Assembly: GCA_937883755.1 (NCBI GenBank) | Contig: CAKZYA010000014.1 | Span: forward strand, 1 to 64,000 | Direction of reading: 5' to 3' | Length of the DNA stretch: 64,000 nt | DNA from: an uncultured Flammeovirgaceae bacterium | Lineage (GTDB): Bacteria; Bacteroidota; Bacteroidia; Cytophagales; Cyclobacteriaceae | Part shown: positions 1-10,004 of the stretch, one piece after another | Numbering within the stretch: position 1 is the stretch's first letter | Layout of the letters: the number at the start of each line of letters is the position of its first letter | The notes under the pieces: model-generated | Told to the model about the DNA's origin: nothing | The model's input: only the letters and a program-made list of their open reading frames with translations | Database searches by the model: none | Made by a program: the position numbers and the translations under genes

Positions 1-146
1 TGAACCCAAAGTTTACAAGCTGACCTGCTCTTTTCAAAATTTAAACATGCTCTAAACAGACAAGTTGATAAATCAGATATAATATTCAATTTATCATCAC
101 CAAACTTCAGTAGCACCTTTACGCATATTCTATTAACTTCAGCTTT

Positions 147-1430
147 ATGAGTTTGCGCAAAGATTTACAGGAATTACGAGAAGCTGAAGTGATTTCCGCT
201 GAAATCGAGGAACGTATCCAGCAGTACTATCAGCAGAAGTCTGACGCATCGGGCAGTCGCCTATTCGTTGTTTTCGGAATACTAGGAGCTATTCTGGTTG
301 GGCTAGGCATTATCTTGATTATTGCCCATAATTGGGACGAGTTTCCTCGCTCGGTAAAAACTATTTTTGCTTTTCTGCCTCTACTACTTGGGCAAGCCAT
401 AGGTATATTTACTTTGCTGAAACGTAATGACAGCATTGCTTGGAGAGAAGGAAGTGCCGTATTTTTATTTTTTGCTATTGGTGGTAGTATCTCATTAGTT
501 AGTCAGATTTATAACATTCCGGGTAATTTAAGTAGCTTCTTTTTCACTTGGATGTTGCTGGCTCTTCCGCTTGTTTATTTACTGCGCTCCTCAGTTACAT
601 CGTTACTTTACATTATTGGAAGCACCTACTATGCGGTGCAGATGAGTTACTGGTCGTATATTACCCCGCCGGCGTACCTCTACTGGCTATTGTTGTTGCT
701 AATCATTCCGTACTACTATCGCCTGTACCGGACTCATCCTGATAGTAACTATACCTACTTCCACGATCTGCTACTGCCTCTTTCAGTGATTATTTGCTTG
801 GGAACAGTAGCAAATGGCTACGGAGTGTTATTAATAATAGCCTACATGAGCCTGTTTGGGATTTACTATTTAGTGGGGAATAGTTGGTCTACCAACCAGA
901 AAGGTCAGAGAACCCCTTATACATACTACGGATCGTTGGGTACGGTGGTGCTGCTACTCATCATGAGCTACGATAGCATTTGGGAAGAAATACGCCAAGA
1001 GAGCCTAGTTTTTACCGAATTACTATCAACTACGGAGTTTTGGGTTACGGTAGTATTATCAATAATAGCGGGTGGACTGCTACTCCGTTACGTTAGAAAG
1101 CATTCTATCAGTAAGTTACCACCCATTGCTCCGGTATTTGCCGTATTTATTCTCATCTATATTATTGGGCTGTACTCAGCTGTGGCGGTAATATTAGTAA
1201 ACATACTAATCCTGGTGGTCGGGTTGGCAATTACTCGAAAGGGGGCACGTCAAGATCATTTGGGCATCTTAAATTATGGTCTGCTCATCATTGCCGCTTT
1301 GGTGCTTTGCCGTTTCTTTGATGAACGATTAAGCTTTATTCTCCGAGGAACCTTATTCGTACTAGTCGGTATCGGCTTTTTCCTAGCTAATTACCAAATG
1401 CTAAAAAAACGTAAAGCGCATGCTGAATAA
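147..1430 (+). CDS. DUF2157 multi-pass membrane protein
   Basis: 427-residue integral membrane protein. The first 40 residues are charged and helical (start SLRKDLQELREAEVIS), followed by roughly a dozen hydrophobic segments, the first at about 40-63. A short soluble N-terminal helix region before a multi-helix membrane body is the layout of the DUF2157 family, whose biochemical role is unknown. The stop lies inside the next reading frame (11-bp overlap), which suggests translational coupling with the GDYXXLXY-type protein downstream; these two families are commonly encoded side by side. No catalytic motif is visible. Family assignment is good, function is not known. Confidence 0.85.
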   Translation: MSLRKDLQELREAEVISAEIEERIQQYYQQKSDASGSRLFVVFGILGAILVGLGIILIIAHNWDEFPRSVKTIFAFLPLLLGQAIGIFTLLKRNDSIAWREGSAVFLFFAIGGSISLVSQIYNIPGNLSSFFFTWMLLALPLVYLLRSSVTSLLYIIGSTYYAVQMSYWSYITPPAYLYWLLLLLIIPYYYRLYRTHPDSNYTYFHDLLLPLSVIICLGTVANGYGVLLIIAYMSLFGIYYLVGNSWSTNQKGQRTPYTYYGSLGTVVLLLIMSYDSIWEEIRQESLVFTELLSTTEFWVTVVLSIIAGGLLLRYVRKHSISKLPPIAPVFAVFILIYIIGLYSAVAVILVNILILVVGLAITRKGARQDHLGILNYGLLIIAALVLCRFFDERLSFILRGTLFVLVGIGFFLANYQMLKKRKAHAE

Positions 1431-2001
1431 AAAAGTAACACTTCTTCTCTTCATCTTACTTGCTCTGGTTCAGCTTTACGTTCCAGCTAAGATGATTCTA
1501 AGACGGGAGGAAATCATTGCTACGGGCAGTGAGTATAAGTTTGAAACTGCGCCAGTTGATCCTTACGATCCCTTCCGGGGCCGATACATTACGCTAAACT
1601 TTCAGGAAACTCGGGTGCCAGTAACCGATTTATCTGACTGGAAAGAAGGTGATGTGGTGTATGCCGTACTGGGCACCGATGAAGAAGGGCTTGCGATTTT
1701 TACCGAAGCGCTTAAATCTCCTCCCGATACTAGCCAGGATTACCTGACCACCCAGGTTGAATATATTGTTGAACATGACGAAAAAGGTTTAGTGCTTATG
1801 TTACCCTTCAACCGCTATTACATGGAAGAATTTAAGGCACCAGCAGCGGAGCAGGCGTATCGAGATGCCGCCAATAGTACGGGGCGAGAGGCTTCCGCGC
1901 TAGTGATGATTAAAGAGGGCGAGGCGGTGCTCAAAGATGTATTGATTGACGATGTGCCAATTCGGGAATATGTTGAAAAGGCTGCCGACGATCAGCCGTG
2001 A
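1420..2001 (+). CDS. GDYXXLXY-type membrane-anchored protein
   Basis: 193 residues with one N-terminal membrane segment (about 6-25) and an extracytoplasmic domain. Residues 52-61 (FRGRYITLNF) are the local form of the GDYxxLxY signature: a region 'DP.DPFRGRY..L' followed by a beta-rich domain. The ATG at 1420 overlaps the end of the DUF2157 gene by 11 bp. The pair probably forms one membrane module. Molecular role unknown; I call it from the motif and the neighbour. Confidence 0.82.
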   Translation: MLNKKVTLLLFILLALVQLYVPAKMILRREEIIATGSEYKFETAPVDPYDPFRGRYITLNFQETRVPVTDLSDWKEGDVVYAVLGTDEEGLAIFTEALKSPPDTSQDYLTTQVEYIVEHDEKGLVLMLPFNRYYMEEFKAPAAEQAYRDAANSTGREASALVMIKEGEAVLKDVLIDDVPIREYVEKAADDQP

Positions 2002-2035
2002 AGTACTTCTTTAGAAATTAAGAGACCATTGTTTA

Positions 2036-5000
2036 TCAGAACAGTGCTCGTACCGATACACTACCACTGTGGACAGCGGCTTGTTCTGGTGACTTTCTTC
2101 CTTGGTAATTCAGGGTGAGTTGCAGCCCTTCTAGCAGCTGTTGCTGAAGGTTTACTGTCCACCGAGCATTGCTTCCGGGTAGTAATCCTTCTAACATCTC
2201 GTAGGCTACGGCTTGGGTGGGATCAGCATTGTAGTCAATTCGGAGCCACTCCAGGGTAGTGTTGATACTACGCTTCATCACTCGGCTACTTTGAAACTCC
2301 CAACCTACTGACCGTAGTGTGGCTTCCTCTCCCAGCGCTTCTGACAAAGCCGGACGAGTGTTCACTTTATTAGTCCAGGAGGCACGAGTTGCAAACCGCA
2401 TATCCAGGTGAGGTTGCCAGTGTAATTCAGGGGAGAACTGGTAAGCAATAATGTTAAAGTCCCTAGCACTACTACTAGCTCCAGCAGTGGCCAAATGATA
2501 CTTTCGGTGAGATTGCTGCCCGCTGATCAGAGTTTTCCATTTGCGGTTCCACTGGTAGCGGAGTTGGGTACGGTAGGCCTTATTAGATCTATCTTCACTG
2601 CCTTGTTGCAGCAGTTGTTTCCAACGAGTAACCCGTAACCCAGCCTGACCTCCCCAACGAGGACTTTTTCGGTTAAAAAATAGGGTGCTTTTTACTACTT
2701 CCTTGGCTGAGAGTAGTTGGTCTTCTGCTACTGAGTAGCCGGGCAGTATTCTGGCAATTAGTCTAGGGTCGGTTTGCTTCTGGAGCATTTGCAAATGTGT
2801 CACATTAGAAAACCGGGCTAGTAGGGATTTTATCCCCGTGCTTTCGTGCCACTGCTGGGGGAACTGGGCTTTTAGCTGATACTGTAACTGATTAGTAAAC
2901 GCTTGAATGTAATCGCTACCAGGTACTAATACTCGCACATAGTTGCGTTCGTCCCAGTAGCGAGCTTCAAAGAATTCATCCAGCTCTTCTATACCATTGT
3001 TATTGGCATCCCGCCAGGTAAATAAGCCCTCGCCAGTAGGTACCCGTACGTAGATAAAGTCTCGCCGAATTTCCCGCCCGTTTGCCAGTGAATATACTAG
3101 CGACATTTGTAAAGACTTATTGAGCAAGCTGCCCTTCCAGTCGGCTTGCCCCATAATGGTTTTTGTCAGCGCATTTACGTCTGAGGTGCCTTCCCATAGG
3201 TCTTGATTGCGGGATTGAGCATCTCGGTAAGTGATATTTAGGCGCAGAGCGTGTTGTTTGCCCAATTGCTTATCCCAGTTAGCCTGAAGCATTTGCACCT
3301 GCTCGCGGGTTCTCATGGCTCCCGCCAGGGGCAGACGGTTGTTTCGTAACCGGTAGTCAAGGCGAAATGTACCACTCACACTATCACCCTTGGCGAGGTA
3401 CCACTGGTGTTCATCGTAATGCTCGGCACTAAAGGTGACAGAGTCAGTTTCTATATCGCGTATTTCATTCTCTTCCCACCGATAGGTGTAGCCGGGAGTG
3501 AAGTAGCGCATTGGGCGATGTACATCAATCTTCAAACGTTTCCAGGAAGCTTGCTGCTGCGGATAACGGCTTTGCATAAGAAAACCGCTACCCGTAAGGC
3601 GGAAACCACCCCACTCCTGAGCAGCTTCTACCGAGTGCTGCTGACCTTGCTGCCAATCGCCCCGGCGACGGTCAACCCAGCGGTACTGAAACTGGTTGTG
3701 AACATTTTTAATAAGCTGGGTTTTAGCCTGAAGAACCCGGTCGTCAGTTAGAGGCAGTTGGCTGGTATGAACAGGTGAAGACCAGTCCCGCTCAAAGTCT
3801 ACCGACCGAAAAGGATCAATGGCTTGAAAGTAGTGATCGGTATACTCTAGCTGAACCTGCTGTGACCAACGGTAGGTCGAGCCAGGAAATAACGGGCGAA
3901 GCTGGCTACGATAGCCTAGTATTAAAGCTTTACCGTGATCGTCTTCACTATCTAGCTCGGATAATGTATTGCGATTTCTTTCCGATAAGGCCAGCTCAGT
4001 GTATAACTGGTCATGTTTTGTTAAAGCCACTTCAGTACGGAATGAAACCAGCCGCTGTCTTTGTGGCGTGGGTAACTGCTGTACCGGTTCGTAATTACCC
4101 TGAGGAATTCCGTTTTGCGGAGCAATCCATTCAAACACTTTTCCGTTTACTGAGCTATTTTTTAGCTGATAATTCCCCTTACTTTCTCCTACAAAACTGA
4201 AGCGCGGTCGGTAGATAGCATCGTCGCCCTGACTAAAAACAAAATACTGATAGGTTTGACTGGCTACTACTGTATCTCGCTGGGCATATAAGACCTGGTA
4301 CACGTTACCCACACCGGGCACATCGGCTTGCTGGTTTCCGTAGGCAAGGTTGCCGCTACTTCGGGTAACAGTGTCAACGACTAACACTTGCTGATTGGTG
4401 GCTTGATCACCTGCCTCACTCAGCTGCTGATAGTTTTCCGGAGTTAACTCCAAACCGATCGGGCGGCGAGCATGGTCGCTTTGCTGATAAAAGTCTACTG
4501 AAAACGACACTCGCCGGTGAGTCTGCCGATGGTTTGCTGTCAAGATACTGCGACTGTAACTGCGCTCGGCATATTCGTAATCAGCTACAATCCGAGAAAA
4601 CTGCGTGAGCATTACCCGGGGTGTAAAGGTTATTTCTCCTAAGTTGTAGTCAATGGTATAGTCTTGATCAAAGCCTCGTTTTAGTAATTCTCCATTGTGA
4701 TAAATCTTTTCCGAGTTAGCCAGTATATAGAACATCCGTCCAGCTTCGGCTCTTCCGTTAATTGAAGTGTTTAATCGGTATGGGCCTTGCACACCTTCCT
4801 GTACCTCAAGGTTCACCGAAATAAACTTGCCCTTGGCAATAGCTGCTCCTACGGAAGTCTGAGCTTTCCCTTCTTTGCCCAATGAATACTTTGACTGGAG
4901 CAAGCCCCCCTGTACGTTACGGCGGTACTTGGTAAAGTATGATTGCCCCGGTTGCGCCAGCGAGGAAGTACTGCGCGAGACTCCCGCAACCGTAGCCCCA

Positions 5001-5701
5001 GCGTGGCGAAGCTGCACATCACCTACCGTAAGTGTAGCGTACTGATGTTTAAACTCAATAAATACATTATCAAATTGCTGAAGTTGTTGGGTAGTTCCGT
5101 CAGGTTGCAGCGGGACATTCTGATCGGTGATTGCCGCCCGAATAGAAAGGTCATCAGTTAGTTGCCCTTCTAACTGTAAGTTGAGCGCAGCATTGACGAA
5201 TACATCTTGCCGATTCCCGAAGGAGATACCCCGACTCAGACTGCCGCTTTTCTGAAGTTTTGGGGTGTTAATTAGTGTTTCTTGGGCTGAGAGGGGATTC
5301 TTGGTATAACGATCAGCGTAGCGAATTTCCTGAAACAGGGCAGTAGAATCATAAACTGATAAATTACGACGAGTGTGTACCTGATGCAAACTAAAGGGCA
5401 AACGACGGTAACAAATAGTAATGGTTTCTACAATCGTGTTAGAGAGTAAGTCCACTTGCAAAAAACCTGAAGAATAATTGTAGCTAACCTGTGAGGTAGA
5501 CAAGGTGTCGCCTTCAGCAATTATGTGTAGAGATTCGGGAACGATGGTGAGAGAGTCTAACCAAATGGAGTCCGCTGAATAAGGTAGGGTACGACAAACT
5601 GACTGATCTGTACGAGCAGTAGTTGGGGGTAACGACTGAGAAAAACCCCAAGAATTTCCCAGCAGTACAAAGAAAAGAAAGGGCAGTACCGCTTTCAGCA
5701 T
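2036..5701 (-). CDS. Large putative outer-membrane beta-barrel protein
   Basis: 1221 residues with a signal peptide (about 1-21, ending near WGFSQS), a short soluble N-terminal part, then, from about residue 150 (SGSLSRGISFGNRQD), long alternating aromatic/polar strands typical of a barrel, ending in the aromatic C-terminus RALF. Around residue 894-908 there is an EF-hand or dockerin-like acidic loop (DANNNGIEELDEF), a possible calcium site. I recognise it as a conserved uncharacterised Bacteroidota surface protein, not as a TonB receptor: no plug domain or TonB box is visible. It starts 7 bp after the stop of the sensor kinase gene, so the two are surely cotranscribed. Function unknown. Confidence 0.75.
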   Translation of the reverse strand: MLKAVLPFLFFVLLGNSWGFSQSLPPTTARTDQSVCRTLPYSADSIWLDSLTIVPESLHIIAEGDTLSTSQVSYNYSSGFLQVDLLSNTIVETITICYRRLPFSLHQVHTRRNLSVYDSTALFQEIRYADRYTKNPLSAQETLINTPKLQKSGSLSRGISFGNRQDVFVNAALNLQLEGQLTDDLSIRAAITDQNVPLQPDGTTQQLQQFDNVFIEFKHQYATLTVGDVQLRHAGATVAGVSRSTSSLAQPGQSYFTKYRRNVQGGLLQSKYSLGKEGKAQTSVGAAIAKGKFISVNLEVQEGVQGPYRLNTSINGRAEAGRMFYILANSEKIYHNGELLKRGFDQDYTIDYNLGEITFTPRVMLTQFSRIVADYEYAERSYSRSILTANHRQTHRRVSFSVDFYQQSDHARRPIGLELTPENYQQLSEAGDQATNQQVLVVDTVTRSSGNLAYGNQQADVPGVGNVYQVLYAQRDTVVASQTYQYFVFSQGDDAIYRPRFSFVGESKGNYQLKNSSVNGKVFEWIAPQNGIPQGNYEPVQQLPTPQRQRLVSFRTEVALTKHDQLYTELALSERNRNTLSELDSEDDHGKALILGYRSQLRPLFPGSTYRWSQQVQLEYTDHYFQAIDPFRSVDFERDWSSPVHTSQLPLTDDRVLQAKTQLIKNVHNQFQYRWVDRRRGDWQQGQQHSVEAAQEWGGFRLTGSGFLMQSRYPQQQASWKRLKIDVHRPMRYFTPGYTYRWEENEIRDIETDSVTFSAEHYDEHQWYLAKGDSVSGTFRLDYRLRNNRLPLAGAMRTREQVQMLQANWDKQLGKQHALRLNITYRDAQSRNQDLWEGTSDVNALTKTIMGQADWKGSLLNKSLQMSLVYSLANGREIRRDFIYVRVPTGEGLFTWRDANNNGIEELDEFFEARYWDERNYVRVLVPGSDYIQAFTNQLQYQLKAQFPQQWHESTGIKSLLARFSNVTHLQMLQKQTDPRLIARILPGYSVAEDQLLSAKEVVKSTLFFNRKSPRWGGQAGLRVTRWKQLLQQGSEDRSNKAYRTQLRYQWNRKWKTLISGQQSHRKYHLATAGASSSARDFNIIAYQFSPELHWQPHLDMRFATRASWTNKVNTRPALSEALGEEATLRSVGWEFQSSRVMKRSINTTLEWLRIDYNADPTQAVAYEMLEGLLPGSNARWTVNLQQQLLEGLQLTLNYQGRKSPEQAAVHSGSVSVRALF

Positions 5702-5708
5702 ATGTGGT

Positions 5709-8700
5709 CTAAAGCTCGACCACGGACTGCTGTTTGGTAACTAAAGGCAATTCTATCAGGAAAGTAGTGCCGATTCCTTCTTTGGTATCAAAAGTGATGC
5801 GGCCTCCTACGTGCTCAATACCTCGTTTAGCAATGGCGAGTCCTATGCCCGAACCGGCGTATTTGGTGCTAAAGTTGGGCAAAAATACTTTATTCTGGAT
5901 TTCTTTGGCTATGCCTGTACCATTATCGCTCACTTTCAATATTACCCGATCAGCTCCAAACTTCTGAAGCCTCACCCGCAGGTCGGGTTCCCGATCCTGA
6001 GGAATAGATTGTTTGGCATTAATAATCAGGTTGCTGAGAATTCTACCCATCAGTTGTTTATCACCTAATACCACAAATTCATCTCCTTGGATATCCAGGT
6101 TAATTGTGATGTTTTCTTCAGCGTAGAGGTTCATGGTTCGCTTGACTACCTCGGCCAACTCGTAAGGCTCACTTTTAGGAAGTGGCATTTGAGCAAAGGA
6201 AGAAAATGAGCTAGCAATATCATTTAGCGTATCAATCTGATGCAGTAAAGTGTCCAGTGGTTTATCCATTTTCTGCACTTCTTTGGCATCCATGCCTTGT
6301 TTAAACTCTCCGGCCAACCGTCGTTTGAGTAGTTGCAGACTGAGCTTCATAGGCGTGAGGGGATTCTTTATTTCGTGGGCAACTTGCTTAGCCATCTCCC
6401 GCCAGGCCGATTCTTTTTCGTTGCGAGCCAGGGCCGCTTTACTCGCTTCTAGATTTACGAGCATCCGGTTGTATTCGCCTACCATCAGCCCAATTTCATC
6501 ATTACTCTCCCAAGAGAGGGGCTCGTTATAATCGGCTAAAGAAGTGCGACGGATTTTCTGGGTAATGTATTTCAGAGGATATGTGAGCAGTACCGAGGCT
6601 AGGTAAGAAATAATTAGAAAAGCGATAAAAACAAAGGTGAAAATGTTCATCACGTTGGTAAGCACCTGAATGATGCGGGACTCCAGTTGACTGAGCGACT
6701 CAAAAAACGGAATACTCACAATGCCCAGAAGCTCACCCGTATGAAATGATCGCAGACTTACGTAAGATGACTTATAAGAAAGAGAGCCTACGGACTCCTC
6801 GAGTACTAATTTAGTATTACCTTCTTCTCGGATAGGCACCAACGCTTGGCTATTAATGTAGCGGGAAAGCAAGCCGTTTTCGTAAATGAGGGGCTGGCTA
6901 GCCACAATTAACTTACCAGAAGTATCAAAAACATTAAGGTCGGTTTCAGTAACACTGGCAATTTGGTTTACAGTTGCTGAAAGATCATCGGTTGATAAGT
7001 CGTTTTGCGTAAAATCTTCAAAGGGGGCAACCAGGTTACGACTGATCTGCTCAGTACGCTCCAAATACAATTGATCTACCTCCTGATTGTAGGAGCTGCT
7101 AATGATACTGATAGTAGTAATACTGAGTGCCAGCAATGGCATAAAAAAGGCGGCATTAAGATAGAGCTGAATCTTAGTAGAAAAGTTGAGGTTTTCTTGC
7201 CGGAAGAGGAAGTAAACCGAGTACAGCCCTAGAAGCAGTAAGATAGTAAAGACCAGCAGTAGAAACAGAAAAGAAAAGTTAGAAATAATGTTGATGAATG
7301 AATATGCCGGAGAGGCAATTACAATGTATTCATCATCTTGATTGTGAAGTATCAAATAGTTGTAATCACCCCGGCTGATACTGATATTCTCGTCAGTTTC
7401 TTCAAAGCGGTATGTCTTGAAGTAGTCAAATAATTGAGTATCGCCGGAGGTGAACCGAACTTGGTTGGGTAGTTCTTCATCAGATTGAGTGGAAGGAGTA
7501 ATAATAGCGTAACGGAAATCAGTATCGGAGTAGTCGGGTACGTAACTGCGGTCTACCAGTAACTCGGGGTACACTTGGTTAGGAGTAAAGCGACGTAACA
7601 CTAGTTCTACAATGATGGAGCCAATGGTATTCCCAAAGTTTTCTATATCCAGAAACAGGTAATACCGCTGTCCGCCTTCAGCCTCGAGTACCGATTCATT
7701 TTGACTAATAAAGAAGATATTGTCGTACTCTGTGACGAAACGTAAGCTACTTACGTCTTCCTTCCACTCACCATAGGTGAAGGTTGGTTTTTCATCCAAG
7801 GCTTGCCCTTTGCTATTGAAGAGGTGTACCTTAATCTCGTACCGATCAAAGTAATTACCTAGGTAAATACGCTTAATCTTTTGCCGAATAATATCTTTAG
7901 ATGCCAGGGGGCTAAATAGCCTATTTTTAATAAGAGGGTCATTCTTAATCCTTTCCCCAGCCTCGTGCAGTAAATATTCACCCAGAATATCATTATCTAA
8001 CACCAGCTGGTTAGCAAATTTTTGTTTGTTATCCAGGGTCTCAATCTCGTACATATCGTAAGCAGCAATAGCACAAGCAGCGGCACTCACTAGTGCTCCG
8101 GCAAACACATAAAGAAAGGTGATGTAACTTAGGCGAGTTAGAAACCTAGGTAAATCAAATAAGTAAAGCATGATGAAGTAGGCACCACCTAAAATCACCA
8201 TAGCAAAAGTAGGGGGAAGCCCTAAGGTGCTTAGTAGCAAACCCAGTCCCAGAGCAATAACAAAACTCACCCGCATAGGCAAGTAGCTCTTTTGACTAAG
8301 ACTGATACAGGTTCGGAAAATGATATGTACTCCCAGAAAGTAACTGATAGAGTTGATAATGAAGATGAGTAAGCTAATGTTTCTTAGCCAGGTAAATGAA
8401 ATGCTTTCGGTGACATCCAGTGTCCATTGGGAATTATAGTAGATGCTTCGGATAATGTCGTAGTGCCAGAATAAAGCCAGAAAACTAAGTAATAAGCCGA
8501 CTACCGAAACTATCATTTTAACGATAGGCTGCGTTTGTAGTAGACGGCGATAAAGCGGGGAATCGCGGTAGTAAATAAACAGGTAAGCCGCGATAATAAG
8601 TACGGCAATGCTGTTGAGTAGTAAATCGCCCAGTGAGGGGTTGACCGAAGAAGCCGCAAACTGCTTTCCGTCAAATAAATCTATGGGAAGTATCCCGTAA

Positions 8701-9494
8701 GGGTAATTAAAATAGATCATACCTGCCCTGAGTACCAGCAAAGAAATGATAATTGTCAGCAAGGCAGAATCGGTCTTTTGTTGACGGAGCTTCCGTTGTA
8801 CTTGTTGGTATAGATTAAACAGTAACAGAACAATAGCGGTGGCAATAAGGGTAGTTACCATTGCTTGGAAAGATTTGGCCGTATCGTGTTCTCGGTAGCC
8901 AACGGGAGGGGCGTTCGCTAAGAGTACGAACAAGGAATGGTCTCGGTAGCGGATAATTGTGTTGGTGGCATCAATAGCACTAATCTCGCGCACTTCTACC
9001 GTCTCAGGTTCAGGAAATAGCCTGGGGTTATATCCCGAATTAATGTACTTATTATTGATATTGGTGATGGTTTGAATCAGCAGCAACTGAAAAATCTCAT
9101 AATCACCAATCGTATCCCGATGGACGACATAGCTTCCGTGATCAAATGCCTGGAATTGATACGTAGCTTCTCCACTTACCTCTTCGTAAGTAGGGACAAA
9201 TCGGTAGTCTGACCAGTACTGCAATTCCCCTTGGTGGAATACGAAAAAAGGATACTGATAATCGGTAGAAAAGTCGGAGAAGGTCAGCGAATCTAGCTGG
9301 GCTAAGGTACCACGAATTTGTCGTGACTCACTGTCTAGTTGGGTAAGACTTTGGATAACATTGCGCTGCACATCCCGAAAGTATAACTTCTCACTTCTGA
9401 AATTGTCAATGAAGAACAGACGGAGGATTAAAGCCAGTAGTAACGCAATACCGGCAATGAACAACGAGAGGTTTTTTACTGTAAAAGTATACAC
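5709..9494 (-). CDS. NtrY-like sensor histidine kinase
   Basis: 1261 residues. N-terminal membrane helix (about 11-27), an extracytoplasmic loop, a block of about seven or eight membrane helices (about 210-470), a second large extracytoplasmic region, two further membrane helices, a HAMP-like segment, then the transmitter. The phosphoacceptor is His1040 in VAHEIKNPLTPMK, which is the NtrY-type H box; the N box is near 1157 (NLIINAKQ), with G boxes DNGTGI (about 1190) and GSGIGLAIAKRG (about 1215). All kinase motifs look intact. No response regulator is encoded next to it; the only operon partner is the large barrel protein downstream. The signal sensed cannot be told from sequence. Confidence 0.9.
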   Translation of the reverse strand: MYTFTVKNLSLFIAGIALLLALILRLFFIDNFRSEKLYFRDVQRNVIQSLTQLDSESRQIRGTLAQLDSLTFSDFSTDYQYPFFVFHQGELQYWSDYRFVPTYEEVSGEATYQFQAFDHGSYVVHRDTIGDYEIFQLLLIQTITNINNKYINSGYNPRLFPEPETVEVREISAIDATNTIIRYRDHSLFVLLANAPPVGYREHDTAKSFQAMVTTLIATAIVLLLFNLYQQVQRKLRQQKTDSALLTIIISLLVLRAGMIYFNYPYGILPIDLFDGKQFAASSVNPSLGDLLLNSIAVLIIAAYLFIYYRDSPLYRRLLQTQPIVKMIVSVVGLLLSFLALFWHYDIIRSIYYNSQWTLDVTESISFTWLRNISLLIFIINSISYFLGVHIIFRTCISLSQKSYLPMRVSFVIALGLGLLLSTLGLPPTFAMVILGGAYFIMLYLFDLPRFLTRLSYITFLYVFAGALVSAAACAIAAYDMYEIETLDNKQKFANQLVLDNDILGEYLLHEAGERIKNDPLIKNRLFSPLASKDIIRQKIKRIYLGNYFDRYEIKVHLFNSKGQALDEKPTFTYGEWKEDVSSLRFVTEYDNIFFISQNESVLEAEGGQRYYLFLDIENFGNTIGSIIVELVLRRFTPNQVYPELLVDRSYVPDYSDTDFRYAIITPSTQSDEELPNQVRFTSGDTQLFDYFKTYRFEETDENISISRGDYNYLILHNQDDEYIVIASPAYSFINIISNFSFLFLLLVFTILLLLGLYSVYFLFRQENLNFSTKIQLYLNAAFFMPLLALSITTISIISSSYNQEVDQLYLERTEQISRNLVAPFEDFTQNDLSTDDLSATVNQIASVTETDLNVFDTSGKLIVASQPLIYENGLLSRYINSQALVPIREEGNTKLVLEESVGSLSYKSSYVSLRSFHTGELLGIVSIPFFESLSQLESRIIQVLTNVMNIFTFVFIAFLIISYLASVLLTYPLKYITQKIRRTSLADYNEPLSWESNDEIGLMVGEYNRMLVNLEASKAALARNEKESAWREMAKQVAHEIKNPLTPMKLSLQLLKRRLAGEFKQGMDAKEVQKMDKPLDTLLHQIDTLNDIASSFSSFAQMPLPKSEPYELAEVVKRTMNLYAEENITINLDIQGDEFVVLGDKQLMGRILSNLIINAKQSIPQDREPDLRVRLQKFGADRVILKVSDNGTGIAKEIQNKVFLPNFSTKYAGSGIGLAIAKRGIEHVGGRITFDTKEGIGTTFLIELPLVTKQQSVVEL

Positions 9495-10004
9495 CGCAGC
9501 TTCGTGGTCTTAGCTAAGACATTATCTAATCAATAGTACCAAATTACAAAAGCTTAGACAAATAACTTTGAGGTGTAGTAAAAACGTGCCTTCTTAAAGA
9601 AAATTGAATAGAACTGGAAGGGATGCTGGACTCGGAAGTGGCTGGTTGTTACTAGTTGGCGAGCAACTGGGGGCGGTTAGTTGCTTTTCGTCTTCTATTT
9701 TCCGTAGAAGTTTTATCCGAAAGTTCACTATGCGTTGAATAACGGATGGCCGCCCCAACGTTTATTGTACGTTTAACTTTACAAATACTTTTTTCAATTT
9801 TAGGATGAAATAGTATCTTAAGCATCTGGTTGTGGAGAGTATTTGGATAGTTTGAGCACAAAACTATGTAGCAATGAATAAGCCTCAGAGCACTCACGCT
9901 CAAATAGCACGTACATTAATCAAATTCAGCCAACCGACATATGACAAATAAGCGCGCCGGTGCGTATGTACAGTTGTTGTGCTTCATGCAAAAAATAGAG
10001 ATAG
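9495..10004. other. Intergenic region without a convincing gene
   Basis: 510 bp between the kinase start and the DUF3883 gene. A leftward 83-codon frame (9652-9903) exists but has no recognisable family, no sensible N-terminus and no context, so I do not call it. The left part should contain the promoter of the kinase operon; the right part, just before 10005, contains GC-rich hairpin-like sequence (about 9953-9985). A boundary of an acquired block probably falls here. Confidence 0.4.

Noticed and set aside
9652-9903. Leftward 83-codon open frame
   Set aside because: No family, odd composition (RSTHSELSDKTS), no convincing start context; likely chance in AT-rich intergenic DNA.
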